A stretch of DNA of 15,551 nt from Candidatus Zixiibacteriota bacterium (GTDB taxonomy: Bacteria; Zixibacteria; MSB-5A5; GN15; FEB-12). Positions 15,406-15,551 of this stretch are shown here, piece after piece. Positions within the stretch are counted from its first letter, which is position 1; every line of letters starts with the position of its first letter. The stretch spans positions 1 through 15,551 of the forward strand of contig QNAD01000009.1 of assembly GCA_003641345.1 (NCBI GenBank). The letters run 5' to 3'. The position numbers were made by a program, and so were the translations under genes. The notes under the pieces were generated by a model. That model worked only from the letters and a program-made list of their open reading frames with translations. It was not told where the DNA came from and did no database searches.

Positions 15406-15551
<146 letters not shown>

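Overview
The window is AT-rich bacterial chromosomal DNA, densely coded and made up mostly of housekeeping and membrane-transport genes. The best taxonomic hint is the first protein, a secreted trypsin-like protease ending in a PKD domain and a cysteine-bracketed dockerin-type repeat. Such tails, with a CC-x3-GDVN opening and a GGPxPxPC ending, are common in secreted proteins of FCB-group candidate phyla such as Zixibacteria. That assignment is inference; no rRNA gene is present to confirm it.

Layout, left to right. (1) 2-2113 (+): 3' part of a secreted S1-type protease, cut by the window edge. (2) 2114-2490: non-coding, filled with inverted and direct repeats that look like a small non-autonomous mobile or REP-type element, then the intrinsic terminator of the gene coming from the right. 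(3) 2491-3849 (-): rarA, with a promoter placed so that its mRNA would be leaderless. (4) 3850-4242: divergent promoter region with a palindrome in the downstream leader. (5) 4243-6393 (+): a dicarboxylate/amino-acid:cation symporter carrying an unusual charged C-terminal tail of about 315 residues. (6) 6517-13495 (+): six co-directional, closely packed genes: htpX, a CNNM/CorC-type ion transporter, a YqaA-like VTT protein, a cation diffusion facilitator, an RlmD-type 23S rRNA m5U methyltransferase and a DUF885 metallopeptidase-like protein. Short gaps and one 11-base overlap suggest an operon. (7) 13496-13556: hairpin between convergent genes. (8) 13557-14968 (-): a sodium:alanine/glycine symporter (AGCS) broken by an apparent one-base deletion in a G run. 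(9) 14969-15408: non-coding, with an AGCS promoter, a strong minus-strand terminator belonging to no visible gene, further hairpins and the eno promoter. (10) 15409-15551 (+): 5' end of enolase, cut by the window edge.

The central cluster is weighted towards membrane quality control (HtpX) and divalent-metal movement (CNNM/CorC, CDF). The two amino-acid/dicarboxylate symporters flanking it suggest reliance on imported organic acids or amino acids. No phage, CRISPR, toxin-antitoxin or defence genes are visible. The most unusual items are the symporter with the disordered tail and altered binding-site residues, the orphan minus-strand structured region upstream of the AGCS gene, and the repeat element at 2138-2449.
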